NCBI GenBank assembly: GCA_003520105.1 | Contig: DOVL01000004.1 | Coordinates: 1 to 17,380 of the forward strand | Direction of reading: 5' to 3' | DNA: 17,380 nt | Origin: Lachnospiraceae bacterium | Lineage (GTDB): Bacteria > Bacillota > Clostridia > Lachnospirales > Lachnospiraceae | Part shown: piece after piece, positions 7,440 through 15,685 of the stretch | How positions within the stretch are numbered: position 1 is the first letter of the stretch | Layout of the letters: each line of letters opens with the position of its first letter | Translations under genes and position numbers: made by a program | The notes under the pieces: generated by a model | Database searches by the model: none | What the model saw: only the letters and a program-made list of their open reading frames with translations | What the model was told of the DNA's origin: nothing

Positions 7440-7591
7440 TTTATTACGCAGTTGTTGTGATTTTGTTTATATTCTACTATATATTGTGTAGTCTTTCATC
7501 CATTGAAACAATAAGCCTGTATCTGTTCTCCTGATCATTGCGCCCAAATCCACAGCATGCTCTAAAGGTCATATCCATTTTCAGAAACAAC
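7440..7591. other. intergenic stretch between divergent promoters, nothing assigned
   Basis: This part of the 412-base gap between the hydrolase start and the sulfhydrylase start is A/T-rich. It shows only a short CTAC/GTAG inverted repeat around 7473-7490. I see no ORF with a ribosome site, and no T-box or SAM riboswitch pattern. Confidence 0.5.
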
Positions 7592-7619
7592 TTGCCAATA
7601 TCTCATTGTTTGTTATAAT
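7592..7619 (+). promoter_or_regulatory. promoter of the O-acetylhomoserine sulfhydrylase gene
   Basis: TTGCCA (7592-7597) and TATAAT (7614-7619) are separated by 16 bases. Transcription would start near 7626, giving a leader of about 60 bases, too short for a SAM-sensing S-box or a T-box. Confidence 0.65.
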
Positions 7620-7685
7620 CATTATTTGAAGGTTCAGGAGTATCCTGTCATCAGAATCGTATATTAGATAACGGAGGACATTATA

Positions 7686-8960
7686 ATGGAAAGAGAAACA
7701 CTCAGTATCCATGCCGGATACGCACCAAAAAATGGTGAATCAAGACTTCTGCCAATAGTGCAGAGTACTACTTTTAAATATGATACAAGCGAGGACATGG
7801 GCAAGCTCTTCGACCTCGAGGCAAGCGGATATTTCTATTCAAGACTTCAGAATCCTACCTGTGACAACGTTGCCGCAAAGATTGCTGCCCTTGAGGGCGG
7901 ATCAGCCGCAATGCTTACAGGTTCAGGTCAGGCCGCATCCTTCTTCTCTACATTTAATATAGCAGGCTGCGGTGATCACATCGTTGCCTCATCAACCATC
8001 TACGGAGGTACCTTCAACCTCTTCAACGTAACCATGAGAAAGATGGGCATCGACTTCACTTTCGTTGATCCTGACTGCTCTGATGAAGAGCTTGAGGCAG
8101 CTTTCAAGCCAAATACCAAGGCCGTCTTCGGTGAGACCATCGCCAACCCGGCGCTCATCGTATTTGATATCGAGAGATTTGCCAAGGCAGCTCATGCGCA
8201 TGGTGTTCCGCTTATCGTCGACAACACCTTTGCCACCCCTGTCAACTGCAGACCATTCGAGTGGGGTGCTGATATAGTTGTTCATTCAACCACCAAATAC
8301 ATGGACGGCCATGACGCAACAGTTGGCGGATGTATCGTTGATTCAGGCAAGTTTGACTGGATGGCTCACGCTGATAAGTTCCCTGGTCTTACTACTCCAG
8401 ACGAGTCATATCATGGAATCACATATGCTGAGAAGTTCGGCAAGGAAGGTGCATTTATCACAAAGTGTACCGCACAGCTCATGCGTGACCTCGGAGCTGT
8501 TCAGGCTCCGGTAAATGCATTCATCCTTAATCTCGGTCTCGAGTCCCTTCCGCTCCGTATGGAGAGACATTGCAGCAATGCTCAGAAGGTTGCCGAGTTC
8601 CTTGAGTCAAATGATAAGGTATCATGGGTCAACTATCCGGGGCTTCCAAGCAACAAATACTATGAACGCGCAAAGAAATACCTTCCAAATGGAAGCTGCG
8701 GCGTAATCTCCTTCGGTGTTAAGGGTGGACGTAAGGCAGCTGAAGCGTTCATGAAGAATCTTAAGCTCGGTATGATCGCTACTCACGTTGCAGATGCACG
8801 TACATGCGTACTTCATCCTGCCTCATCAACACACAGACAGCTTACAGATGAAGAGCTCATCGCTGCAGGCGTTGGTCCGGATCTCATCCGTCTCTCAGTT
8901 GGTATCGAGAACGTAAATGACATCCTCGCTGACGTAAAGCAGGCACTTGAGGCTATCTAA
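7686..8960 (+). CDS. metY: O-acetylhomoserine sulfhydrylase
   Basis: The 424-residue PLP enzyme belongs to the Cys/Met metabolism family (trans-sulfuration fold) and should make homocysteine from O-acetylhomoserine and sulfide in the cytoplasm. Visible motifs are YSRLQNPT (51-58) for phosphate binding by the neighbouring subunit, TGSGQAA (78-84), VDNTF with Asp179 facing the PLP nitrogen, and VVHSTTKYMDGHD with Schiff-base Lys204. The length and the extra block after VVHSTTKY fit the sulfhydrylase (MetY/Met17) branch rather than the shorter MetB/MetC enzymes of about 380 residues. GGAGG lies 8 bases before the ATG. It stands alone, with its own promoter and a terminator-like structure after it. 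It might also use other thiols. Confidence 0.92.
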   Translation: MERETLSIHAGYAPKNGESRLLPIVQSTTFKYDTSEDMGKLFDLEASGYFYSRLQNPTCDNVAAKIAALEGGSAAMLTGSGQAASFFSTFNIAGCGDHIVASSTIYGGTFNLFNVTMRKMGIDFTFVDPDCSDEELEAAFKPNTKAVFGETIANPALIVFDIERFAKAAHAHGVPLIVDNTFATPVNCRPFEWGADIVVHSTTKYMDGHDATVGGCIVDSGKFDWMAHADKFPGLTTPDESYHGITYAEKFGKEGAFITKCTAQLMRDLGAVQAPVNAFILNLGLESLPLRMERHCSNAQKVAEFLESNDKVSWVNYPGLPSNKYYERAKKYLPNGSCGVISFGVKGGRKAAEAFMKNLKLGMIATHVADARTCVLHPASSTHRQLTDEELIAAGVGPDLIRLSVGIENVNDILADVKQALEAI

Positions 8961-8985
8961 TAATATAATTTTGTCTATAAACGAC

Positions 8986-9137
8986 GTCTGCCGGGAGCTG
9001 TATTTCGCTCAGGGACCGCTCGCGCTTATTCCTCGCGTAGTGGTACTAAATTCGTAGGCACTTCGTACCTACTCATTAAGTACCAACGCTGTGGATGTCC
9101 CATCGCCGAAACACTGCTCCCGGCAGACTGTTTTTTT
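8986..9137 (+). terminator. structured element B: long-stem terminator with branched interior
   Basis: Perfect 13-bp arms GTCTGCCGGGAGC (8986-8998) and GCTCCCGGCAGAC (9116-9128) are followed by seven T residues (9131-9137). The 117-base interior is itself structured: GGGAC (9012-9016) with GTCCC (9097-9101), GGTACT (9042-9047) with AGTACC (9079-9084), GTAGG (9054-9058) with CCTAC (9068-9072), and CGCG-based pairing at about 9016-9042. It lies between convergent metY and xylA. The plus-strand T-run suggests that it ends metY transcripts; the minus side has only weak T-runs. Confidence 0.65.
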
Positions 9138-9142
9138 ATAAA

Positions 9143-10462
9143 CTAATTAAGAATAATATTGTTAAATACTCCTTCGAGATATTCCTGCGCGCCGGAGATT
9201 GGTGTAGCTACATTCTTCATCTCTGAAGCCTTCTCAGCGAGCTCAGCGAGTGTTGTCTCACCGCGACGTATCTTCTGTCCAAGTTCTGACTCGAAACTGC
9301 TGTATTTCTTATCTACGAAGCTCTCAAGTCTTCCGTCCTCGATCATTTCGGCAGCCTTGAGAAGTCCGAATGCAAACGAATCCATTCCAAGGATAAATGC
9401 ATGGAACATATCTTCGTAAGTATTGCTTGGACGTCTGTTCTTAGAGTCAAAGTTGATTCCTACAGGAAGTCCGCCATTCTTAACTATCTCATACATAGCA
9501 AGTGTTGTATCGTAAACATTGCTTGGGAAGCAGTCTGTATCCCATCCAAGCATCATATCGCCCTGGTTAGCATCGATCGATCCAAGCATATCATTGATAC
9601 GGCTTATTCTCAGCTCGTGCTGGAAGGTATGTCCTGCAAGTGTTGCATGGTTAGCTTCGATATTCATCTTGAAGTCCTTATCAAGGCCATATTCCTTAAG
9701 GAATCCGATAGCTGTTGCAGCATCGAAATCATACTGATGCTTCATTGGTTCCTTCGGCTTAGGCTCGATGAGGAAGGTTCCCTCGAAACCGATGCTTCTG
9801 CCGTAATCTCTTGCCATTCTCATAAGATTTGCTATATTTTCCTGCTCGAACTTAACTCTTGTATTGAGGAGTGTTTCATAGCCTTCACGGCCGCCCCAGA
9901 ATACATAGCCCTTACCGCCAAGCTTAACTGTTATATCGATGGCCTTCTTAACCTGAGCCGCTGCAAAACAGTAAACATTTACATCATTTGTGCTGCCTGC
10001 ACCATTCATAAATCTTGGATGGCTGAACATATTTGCTGTTCCCCAGAGGCACTTGATATCTGTTCCTGCTGTCTTCTCAAGTATATAGTCTGAGATCTCA
10101 TCCAGTCTTGCATTGGTCTCATTTATATCATCAGCCTCAGGAACAAGGTCAACATCATGGAAACAGTAGTATTTTACGCCAAGCTTCTTCATGAATTCGA
10201 TACCTGCATCAACCTTGGCCTTTGCATGCTCCATCGTGCCTTCTGCCGAAGCACCGAATCTTTTATCAATGGTTCCGCGTCCAAACATATCCACGCCGTT
10301 AGCGCCGAGATTGTGCCACCACGCCATAGCAAAAGGCAGCTGCTCCGACATCTTCTTGCCCATAACAACTCTGTCAGGGTCATAGTACTTAAATGCAAAA
10401 GGATTCTTGCTCTCAGGTCCCTCATACTTTATCTCAGGGATGTTCTTAAATATTTCAGCCAT
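9143..10462 (-). CDS. xylA: xylose isomerase
   Basis: The 439-residue cytoplasmic enzyme converts D-xylose to D-xylulose. The length fits class II isomerases. The catalytic His102/Asp105 lie in CFHDVDLVPE, and VFWGGREGYETL is at 188-199. Metal and substrate residues are Glu233 and Lys235 (IEPKPKEP), Glu269 and His272 (NIEANHATLAGHTFQHE), Asp297 (IDANQGD), and Asp308/Asp310 (GWDTDCFPSN). GGAGG lies 8 bases before the ATG. It follows xylulokinase after 126 bases, a gap that holds the candidate operator at 10485-10501, so it may have its own promoter as well as readthrough. Nothing is odd about the protein. Confidence 0.97.
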   Translation of the reverse strand: MAEIFKNIPEIKYEGPESKNPFAFKYYDPDRVVMGKKMSEQLPFAMAWWHNLGANGVDMFGRGTIDKRFGASAEGTMEHAKAKVDAGIEFMKKLGVKYYCFHDVDLVPEADDINETNARLDEISDYILEKTAGTDIKCLWGTANMFSHPRFMNGAGSTNDVNVYCFAAAQVKKAIDITVKLGGKGYVFWGGREGYETLLNTRVKFEQENIANLMRMARDYGRSIGFEGTFLIEPKPKEPMKHQYDFDAATAIGFLKEYGLDKDFKMNIEANHATLAGHTFQHELRISRINDMLGSIDANQGDMMLGWDTDCFPSNVYDTTLAMYEIVKNGGLPVGINFDSKNRRPSNTYEDMFHAFILGMDSFAFGLLKAAEMIEDGRLESFVDKKYSSFESELGQKIRRGETTLAELAEKASEMKNVATPISGAQEYLEGVFNNIILN

Positions 10463-10484
10463 TTTTTATTCCTCCATTAATCCA

Positions 10485-10501
10485 CGATATCATCAATATC
10501 G
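10485..10501. promoter_or_regulatory. 17-bp palindrome in the xylA leader, candidate operator
   Basis: The minus strand reads CGATATTGATGATATCG: perfect CGATAT/ATATCG arms with a 5-base centre. It lies about 23 bp before the xylA ATG, just upstream of the ribosome site. It resembles the palindrome ahead of xylB (12164-12180) in length and arms. It could be a repressor site or a weak leader hairpin. Confidence 0.4.
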
Positions 10502-10588
10502 TTATTATTTTATTATTCTAAATAACAGCTGTATTCTCCCGTTCAACCATTATTTACGATTCATATTATTGTACAGTTAAATATAGGA

Positions 10589-12040
10589 TCAATATAACGG
10601 CAGCACTGCCGCAACAAGCTTTTTATATTCACTGTATCTCTCTTCATAAGCTGCAACCAGCTCTGCATCAGGAAGTATCTCTTCCTTGTACCTGATGATC
10701 TTCTCCTTAGCCTCCTGAACGTCTTTATACTTTCCGCAGCCGACTGCCGCAAGGATTGCTCCGCCGAGTGCCGGTCCTTCATCATTTTCAACTATCAAAA
10801 GCTTCAGGTTCATAACAGCTGCTATGATCTTTCTCCACAGCGGACTCTTCGCACCGCCGCCGCAGATGGTTGATTCTTTAACCTCTATTCCGAGGCTTCT
10901 TGCAACCTCCAGCGAATCTCTGAGGCCGAAAGCCACGCCTTCAAGAACGGCCAGCGACATATCTTCTCTCGTGGTATCCATCCTCATGCCCATAAATGCC
11001 GCTCTGAGAGCCGGATTATTGTAAGGTGATCTCTCACCCATGAGATATGGAAGGAAATACACGTTATTCTTACCAAGCTTAGTCATTTTCGCCTGCTCAG
11101 CCGCATAGTCGCTGTCACTGAGGACATCATCCATCCACCACTTGTTACATGAAGCAGCTGAAAGCATACAGCCCATCAGGTGGAAGCCGCCGTCCGCATG
11201 GCAGAAGCTGTGAAGCGAATTGTTATCATCAACCGCATATTTATCCGATGTGATAAATATAGTTCCGGATGTTCCCAGCGAAAGGTTGCATTTTCCTGCG
11301 CCGCAGGCACCCGTACCGATTGCTGCCGCTGCATTGTCGCCCGCACCTGCAACAACCTTAACCTCTCCGGAAAGCCCAAGTTCATCCATTACGGATGCTT
11401 TAACACTACCGACAACATCATAGCTTTCATAAAGCTTCGGAAGCATCTCCTTGCTTATGCCGCAGATATCTATCATCTCCTGCGACCATTTCTTGTTCTT
11501 CGTATCAAGAAGCAGCATTCCCGCTGCGTCCGAATAATCCGATGAAGAGATACCCGTAAATCTGTAAACTATATAATCCTTCGGAAGCATTATCCTCTTG
11601 ATCTTTCCAAAGTTCTCCGGCTCATTTTTCTTCATCCAGAGGATCTTCGGAGCCGTAAACCCGGCAAATGCTATATTGCCCGTATATTCGGAAAGCTTAT
11701 TCTTTCCGATGACATTATTGAGGTAATCAACCTCTTCACCTGTTCTCCCATCATTCCAGAGAATCGCCGGACGTATGACCCTGTCATCTTCATCGAGCGT
11801 AACAAGTCCGTGCATCTGACCTCCTACGCCTATTCCGTCAATCCTTCCTTCGCATCCCTGCGCAAGTTCTCTAATACCCGCAACAGACTGTTCGTACCAG
11901 TCCTCAGGGTTCTGCTCAGACCATCCGTCCCTCGGAAATGATATAGGATACTCTTTCGATATGCTTTTCACTATCTGCCCGTCATCATCCATAAGAAGCA
12001 GCTTGACAGCAGATGTCCCAAGATCAACTCCTATATACAT
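10589..12040 (-). CDS. xylB: xylulokinase
   Basis: This FGGY-family sugar kinase of 483 residues phosphorylates D-xylulose with ATP to xylulose 5-phosphate. It shows MYIGVDLGTSAVKLLLMDDD (phosphate-1 loop), GGQMHGLV (73-80, typical of xylulokinases), LWNDGRTGEEV (94-104) and AGAGDNAAAAIGTG with catalytic Asp235. An actin-like second half follows, with LEGVAFGLRDSLE and CGGGAKSPLW. The frame is open back to a TTG at 12058, but AGGAGG lies 5 bases before the ATG at 12040 and the family also begins there. The gene lies between the beta-xylosidase (199-base gap) and xylA (126-base gap) on the same strand. Confidence 0.95.
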   Translation of the reverse strand: MYIGVDLGTSAVKLLLMDDDGQIVKSISKEYPISFPRDGWSEQNPEDWYEQSVAGIRELAQGCEGRIDGIGVGGQMHGLVTLDEDDRVIRPAILWNDGRTGEEVDYLNNVIGKNKLSEYTGNIAFAGFTAPKILWMKKNEPENFGKIKRIMLPKDYIVYRFTGISSSDYSDAAGMLLLDTKNKKWSQEMIDICGISKEMLPKLYESYDVVGSVKASVMDELGLSGEVKVVAGAGDNAAAAIGTGACGAGKCNLSLGTSGTIFITSDKYAVDDNNSLHSFCHADGGFHLMGCMLSAASCNKWWMDDVLSDSDYAAEQAKMTKLGKNNVYFLPYLMGERSPYNNPALRAAFMGMRMDTTREDMSLAVLEGVAFGLRDSLEVARSLGIEVKESTICGGGAKSPLWRKIIAAVMNLKLLIVENDEGPALGGAILAAVGCGKYKDVQEAKEKIIRYKEEILPDAELVAAYEERYSEYKKLVAAVLPLY

Positions 12041-12085
12041 CGTAACCTCCTGAATCAATCTGAAAATACACTTATTACCGACGAC

Positions 12086-12114
12086 CCGGATACAGACAGT
12101 ATTTCACTATCCGG
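12086..12114 (-). promoter_or_regulatory. hairpin in the xylB leader
   Basis: CCGGATA (12086-12092) and TATCCGG (12108-12114) form a perfect 7-bp stem with a 15-base loop, about 45-75 bases before the xylB start. No T-run follows on the minus strand, so it is not a simple terminator. It may protect the transcript or attenuate it. Confidence 0.35.
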
Positions 12115-12134
12115 ACACCGAAACGCGGAAAATA

Positions 12135-12149
12135 TGAGTCTGCTTTCAT
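12135..12149 (-). promoter_or_regulatory. weak cre-like site (CcpA) upstream of xylB
   Basis: The minus strand reads ATGAAAGCAGACTCA, which matches 13 of 15 positions of WTGNAARCGNWWWCA; the central CG is CA here. Catabolite control of xylose genes by CcpA is common in Firmicutes, but a loss in the central CG is serious, so this is only a candidate. Confidence 0.25.
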
Positions 12150-12163
12150 CCATCATACTCATA

Positions 12164-12180
12164 CAATATATGATATATCG
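12164..12180. promoter_or_regulatory. 17-bp palindrome upstream of xylB, candidate operator
   Basis: The minus strand reads CGATATATCATATATTG, a palindrome with one imperfect position pair. It has the CGATAT-N5-ATATYG form also found ahead of xylA. It lies about 125-140 bp before the xylB start, inside the 199-base gap after the xylosidase. No convincing -35/-10 pair was found in this gap, so its relation to the promoter is not fixed. Confidence 0.4.
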
Positions 12181-12239
12181 AAATACTCTTTCCGGTAACC
12201 GCAATTATTAGACCTATTAAGCCGCTATTTTTGAATCTT

Positions 12240-14426
12240 TTATAAAATGATATCCGTACTGAGTGGAGCAGCCCCGAGAAGTTCTGCACTCACCTCGTCC
12301 GGCTGACTTCCTCCGACATAGACAGTATATGTTCCGTGAAGCAGCGCCCTTGTTCCGTCGGAAAGAACAGTCTCAAGCTCCGACTTGTCGATACTGATCG
12401 TCACCCTGACCGTTTCACCGCTCTTTACAGCCGTTCTCACGAATCCGACAAGCTTGTATTTAGGCTGATTATCGATCGCCATCCTGCCAAGATACTCTTC
12501 GTTCTTATCATTCTCAGCCTTCTCAATGATGTTCTGGGCAGCGTAAACCTCCGTGATCTCCTCACCGTCAACATCACCTGTATTTGTCACATCAACGCAG
12601 AGCGTTATTATACCGCAGTTATCCGGTGCAGAGTTATCATCCGGACTTATTTCAAGGTTCTCATATCCAAAACTTGTATAACTCAGTCCGTATCCGAAAG
12701 GAAACTCAGGTTTTTCTTCGAGATATCTGTAAGTACGCCCCTTCATACTATAATCGGTGAAATCAGGAAGTGTTCCGTCCCTGTAAAATGTGACCGGAAG
12801 CTTTCCGCTCGGGCTATTCCTTCCAAAAAGAGTATCCGCCAGAGCAAGTCCGCCATATTCACCGCTGTACCAGCACTGTATTATCGCTGAGCAGTAGTTT
12901 TCCTCCTCGGTAAAATCCATCGCGCTTCCGGTATTATTTACGAGGATCATCGGCTTACCTGTTTTTGCAAGACTTCTGATAAGTCTTCTCTGTGAGTCAG
13001 GCAGGAAGAGGTTTTCCTTATCGCCGGCTGCAAATGCATTTCCGGTATCGCCTTCCTCACCTTCTATCGTTGTGTCAAGCCCTACGCAAAGTATGATGAC
13101 ATCACTGTAACCGGCAATCGAAACCGCCTCGCTTATAAGATCATCCTTTCCTTCTATCGAATAAACCTTATCGTTATAAAGATGGCAGCCTGCCGAGTAA
13201 AAAATCCTTACATCCTCTCCGGCACGCTTCTGCAAGCCCTCAAGATTCGTTATATATTCTGATGCCGTGCCATTATAGTTGCCCTCAAGAACCACGTGTG
13301 AATCGGCTGTCGGACCTATAACGGCTATATTTTTAATACTGTCCTTAAGCGGAAGAATACCGTCATTCTTGAGCAGTACAAGCGATCTGCAGCTTGCTTC
13401 ATATGAAAGCTTTTTGTTCTCCTTCGTATCGACATCAAGCCGGTTCAGACTGTCGTATTCCGTAGCATCCGAAAACATTCCTAGTTTTGCCCTTGTAGTG
13501 AACAATCTTACTGCCGCTTCCCTGATCCTTTCCTCACTTATAAGTCCTTCCGCACGTGCCTCATCCAGTGAACCGTAGCAGCTTCCGCAGTTCAGATCGC
13601 AGCCCGAATTAAGAGCAAGAGCTGCCGACTGAGCAGGTGTGTCCGTAACCATGTGGTGCTTGTGAAAATCCATTACAGCCCAGCAGTCCGATACAAAATG
13701 CCCTTCAAACCCCCACTCTTCTCTCAGCTTTCCGTCGATCAGCGAAGGACTTCCGCAGCAAGGCTCCCCATTGGTCCTGTTATAAGCTCCCATAACGGCC
13801 TCAACCTTGCCCTTCTTAACCGCCTTCTCAAAAGCCGGCATATAGGTTTCGGCGAAATCCTTGTCGGAAACCTTCGCATTAAATCCATGCCTGATACCCT
13901 CCGGTCCGGAATGCGCAACATAATGCTTTGCACAGGCAGCCGTTTTAAGAACCTCTCCATCTCCCTGAAGTCCTTTTATAAATGCAACTCCAAGTTCACC
14001 TGTAAGATAAGGATCCTCACCATAAGTCTCCTGTCCTCTGCCCCATCTCGGATCCCTGAAGATATTTATATTTGGCGACCAGAGGGTAAGCCCCTTATAA
14101 ATATCTCTGTCACCCAGCTTCTGATTCTCGTTATACTTTGCCCTCGCCTCTGTTGATATGACATCAGCTATCCTCTGCAGCATATCCCTGTCAAACATTG
14201 CCGCAAGACCGATTGCCTGCGGAAATACGGTTGCGGTTCCGCTCCTTGCGACTCCGTGAAGCCCCTCATTCCACCAGTTATATGCAGGGATCCCCAGCCT
14301 GTCGATTGCCGGAGCATTGTATTTCAGCTGAGATTCAGCCTCTTCAACCGTCATCTGCCCCACAAGTTCTTCTGCTTTTTTCTTAAATTCATCATTCATA
14401 ACCAGTCCCCTGACCGGCTTAATCAT
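12240..14426 (-). CDS. GH3 beta-xylosidase, cytoplasmic
   Basis: The 728-residue glycoside hydrolase family 3 protein has no signal peptide, so it should act inside the cell on imported xylo-oligosaccharides. Domain 1 holds NWWNEGLHGVARSG (50-63), FRDPRWGRGQETYGEDP (123-139), AAC-AKHYVAHSGPE with Lys167-His168, and the nucleophile Asp247 in HFVSDCWAV. The GH3 C domain and a fibronectin III-like end follow (RYLEEKPEFPFGYGLSYTSF, then VDVTNTGDVDGEE). The sequence is of the beta-xylosidase/arabinofuranosidase subgroup, and the xylB-xylA neighbours support xylosidase. GGAG lies 10 bases before ATG 14426; ATG 14399, with AGGGG 7 bases upstream, is an alternative start that removes nine residues. 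Arabinofuranosidase side activity is possible. Confidence 0.92.
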   Translation of the reverse strand: MIKPVRGLVMNDEFKKKAEELVGQMTVEEAESQLKYNAPAIDRLGIPAYNWWNEGLHGVARSGTATVFPQAIGLAAMFDRDMLQRIADVISTEARAKYNENQKLGDRDIYKGLTLWSPNINIFRDPRWGRGQETYGEDPYLTGELGVAFIKGLQGDGEVLKTAACAKHYVAHSGPEGIRHGFNAKVSDKDFAETYMPAFEKAVKKGKVEAVMGAYNRTNGEPCCGSPSLIDGKLREEWGFEGHFVSDCWAVMDFHKHHMVTDTPAQSAALALNSGCDLNCGSCYGSLDEARAEGLISEERIREAAVRLFTTRAKLGMFSDATEYDSLNRLDVDTKENKKLSYEASCRSLVLLKNDGILPLKDSIKNIAVIGPTADSHVVLEGNYNGTASEYITNLEGLQKRAGEDVRIFYSAGCHLYNDKVYSIEGKDDLISEAVSIAGYSDVIILCVGLDTTIEGEEGDTGNAFAAGDKENLFLPDSQRRLIRSLAKTGKPMILVNNTGSAMDFTEEENYCSAIIQCWYSGEYGGLALADTLFGRNSPSGKLPVTFYRDGTLPDFTDYSMKGRTYRYLEEKPEFPFGYGLSYTSFGYENLEISPDDNSAPDNCGIITLCVDVTNTGDVDGEEITEVYAAQNIIEKAENDKNEEYLGRMAIDNQPKYKLVGFVRTAVKSGETVRVTISIDKSELETVLSDGTRALLHGTYTVYVGGSQPDEVSAELLGAAPLSTDIIL

Positions 14427-14497
14427 GTCCGGTCATCTCCTTCCCTTTTTATTCAAATATCATTCAAAATAACCCTGAAAATTCATTATGTTCATCA

Positions 14498-14515
14498 CAT
14501 GTAAGCCCTAACATG
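14498..14515. promoter_or_regulatory. 18-bp imperfect palindrome between the xylosidase and pta, candidate operator
   Basis: CATGTAAGCCCTAACATG matches its own reverse complement at 14 of 18 positions, with perfect CATGT/ACATG ends. It lies 72 bp before the xylosidase ATG and about 73 bp from the pta -10 box. No clear minus-strand promoter could be fixed beside it. Confidence 0.3.
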
Positions 14516-14587
14516 ATATTACAATCATTGGTCGTTAAATGCCATTATTTTTTGCAAAAAAGCCTACAAATAATCCTCCTCATGTAG

Positions 14588-14593
14588 TATAAT
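14588..14593 (+). promoter_or_regulatory. probable -10 box of pta
   Basis: A consensus TATAAT lies about 100 bases before the pta ATG. The -35 region at 17 bases spacing (TACAAA) is poor, so the promoter may need an activator, or the box may be fortuitous. Confidence 0.45.
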
Positions 14594-14631
14594 TATGGTG
14601 TGTCGTTATGGGGTTATTTAAGCGATACTGT

Positions 14632-14654
14632 TACCGGTGGCAACTGTTCCGGTA
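14632..14654 (+). promoter_or_regulatory. hairpin in the pta leader
   Basis: TACCGG (14632-14637) and CCGGTA (14649-14654) form a perfect 6-bp stem with an 11-base loop in the roughly 90-base leader. A second CCGGT at 14656-14660 could pair instead with ACCGG, giving two exclusive folds. No known riboswitch was recognised. Confidence 0.35.
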
Positions 14655-14691
14655 TCCGGTTGAAACTATACACTTAGGGAGGTATTCATAT

Positions 14692-15678
14692 ATGGAATTT
14701 GGTTTTGGCTCTATGATAGAGAAACTCAAGAAAGATCCCAAGAAGATCGTGCTTACGGAGGGCGCTGACCCAAGGATACTTGAGGCTGCCTCAAGGCTTC
14801 TCGCCAGCAGTTTCCTTCATCCTATCCTGCTCGGAGACAGAGACGAGATCTGGGCTGCGGCCGAGGATGCAGGTTTTAATATCAGGGGTGCCGAGATTAT
14901 AGATCCAAATAATTATGATAGATTTGATGAGATGGTTGACGCCTTTGTCGAGATAAGAAAAGCGAAGGGTATGACCAAGGAAAAGGCCGAGAAGATACTT
15001 CGTCAGGCCAATTATTTCGGAACGATGCTTGTGCAGATGAAGGTTGCGGACTGTCTCCTCGGCGGAGCCACATACTCAACAGCGGATACTGTACGTCCTG
15101 CTCTGCAGATAATCAAGACAAAGCCGGGCAATTCGATCGTTTCTTCCTGCTTCATACTTGTTCGTCCGTCGGCAACAGGCGGCAATGAGGTTATAGCAAT
15201 GGCTGACTGTGCTATAAATATAAGCCCATCGGAGGATGAGCTTGTCGAGATCTGCGGTGAGACCATACGCTGTGCAAAGGTTTTCGGTATCGATCCGAAG
15301 GTTGCTTTTCTTTCATATTCGACCCATGGTTCCGGAGCAGGTGATACTGTTACCAAGATGAGAAATGCCACACAAAAGGCGATTGAAGAGTTTCCTGATA
15401 CACCTATCGACGGTGAATTTCAGTTTGATTCGGCTGTTTCTCCGCGTGTTGCACGCCAGAAATGCCCGGGTTCAGAGGTTGCAGGCTATGCCAACACCTT
15501 CATCTTCCCTGACATCAACGCAGGAAATATAGGTTATAAGATTGCTCAGAGAATGGGTAACTTTGAGGCCTACGGCCCTATCCTCCTCGGACTCAATGCC
15601 CAGATCAATGATCTTTCAAGAGGATGCAATGCTATTGAGGTTTATTCGATGGCTATAATCACCGCATCACTTGCATAA
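14692..15678 (+). CDS. pta: phosphate acetyltransferase
   Basis: The 328-residue enzyme interconverts acetyl-CoA and acetyl phosphate in the cytoplasm. Family signatures are TEGADPRILEAASRLL, GGATYSTADTVRPALQIIKT, SSCFILVRP, LSYSTHGSGAGDTVTKMRNA, DGEFQFDSAV and FPDINAGNIGYKIAQRMGNF, spread in the usual order, and the length is typical of the short Pta form. The frame is open upstream to 14608, but the AGGGAGG site (14676-14682) lies 9 bases before the ATG at 14692, and the extra 28 residues do not look like the family. No acetate kinase gene follows: the next gene is convergent. Phosphate butyryltransferase is a homologous alternative but fits the motifs less well. Confidence 0.95.
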   Translation: MEFGFGSMIEKLKKDPKKIVLTEGADPRILEAASRLLASSFLHPILLGDRDEIWAAAEDAGFNIRGAEIIDPNNYDRFDEMVDAFVEIRKAKGMTKEKAEKILRQANYFGTMLVQMKVADCLLGGATYSTADTVRPALQIIKTKPGNSIVSSCFILVRPSATGGNEVIAMADCAINISPSEDELVEICGETIRCAKVFGIDPKVAFLSYSTHGSGAGDTVTKMRNATQKAIEEFPDTPIDGEFQFDSAVSPRVARQKCPGSEVAGYANTFIFPDINAGNIGYKIAQRMGNFEAYGPILLGLNAQINDLSRGCNAIEVYSMAIITASLA

Positions 15679-15685
15679 AACATTT

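Noticed and set aside
7620..7685. A riboswitch (S-box or T-box) ahead of metY
   Set aside because: The predicted leader is only about 60 bases, with no T-box sequence, no S-box core and no terminator hairpin.
9401..10093. A 230-codon open frame on the plus strand
   Set aside because: It lies wholly opposite xylA, a certain gene with all its catalytic motifs. It has no ribosome site and a Cys/Ser/Ile-rich sequence unlike a real protein; it is a shadow of xylA codon use.
10463..10588. A distinct xylA promoter in the gap after xylB
   Set aside because: A/T-rich words such as TTGAAC and TAGAAT occur, but no pair has acceptable spacing, so I did not annotate a promoter.
12336..12890. A 184-codon open frame on the plus strand
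   Set aside because: It is antisense to the C-terminal part of the GH3 gene and has no recognisable domain or ribosome site.
14608..14691. A 28-residue N-terminal extension of pta
   Set aside because: The strong AGGGAGG site directly precedes the ATG at 14692, and the added residues do not resemble phosphate acetyltransferases; this stretch is better read as an untranslated leader.
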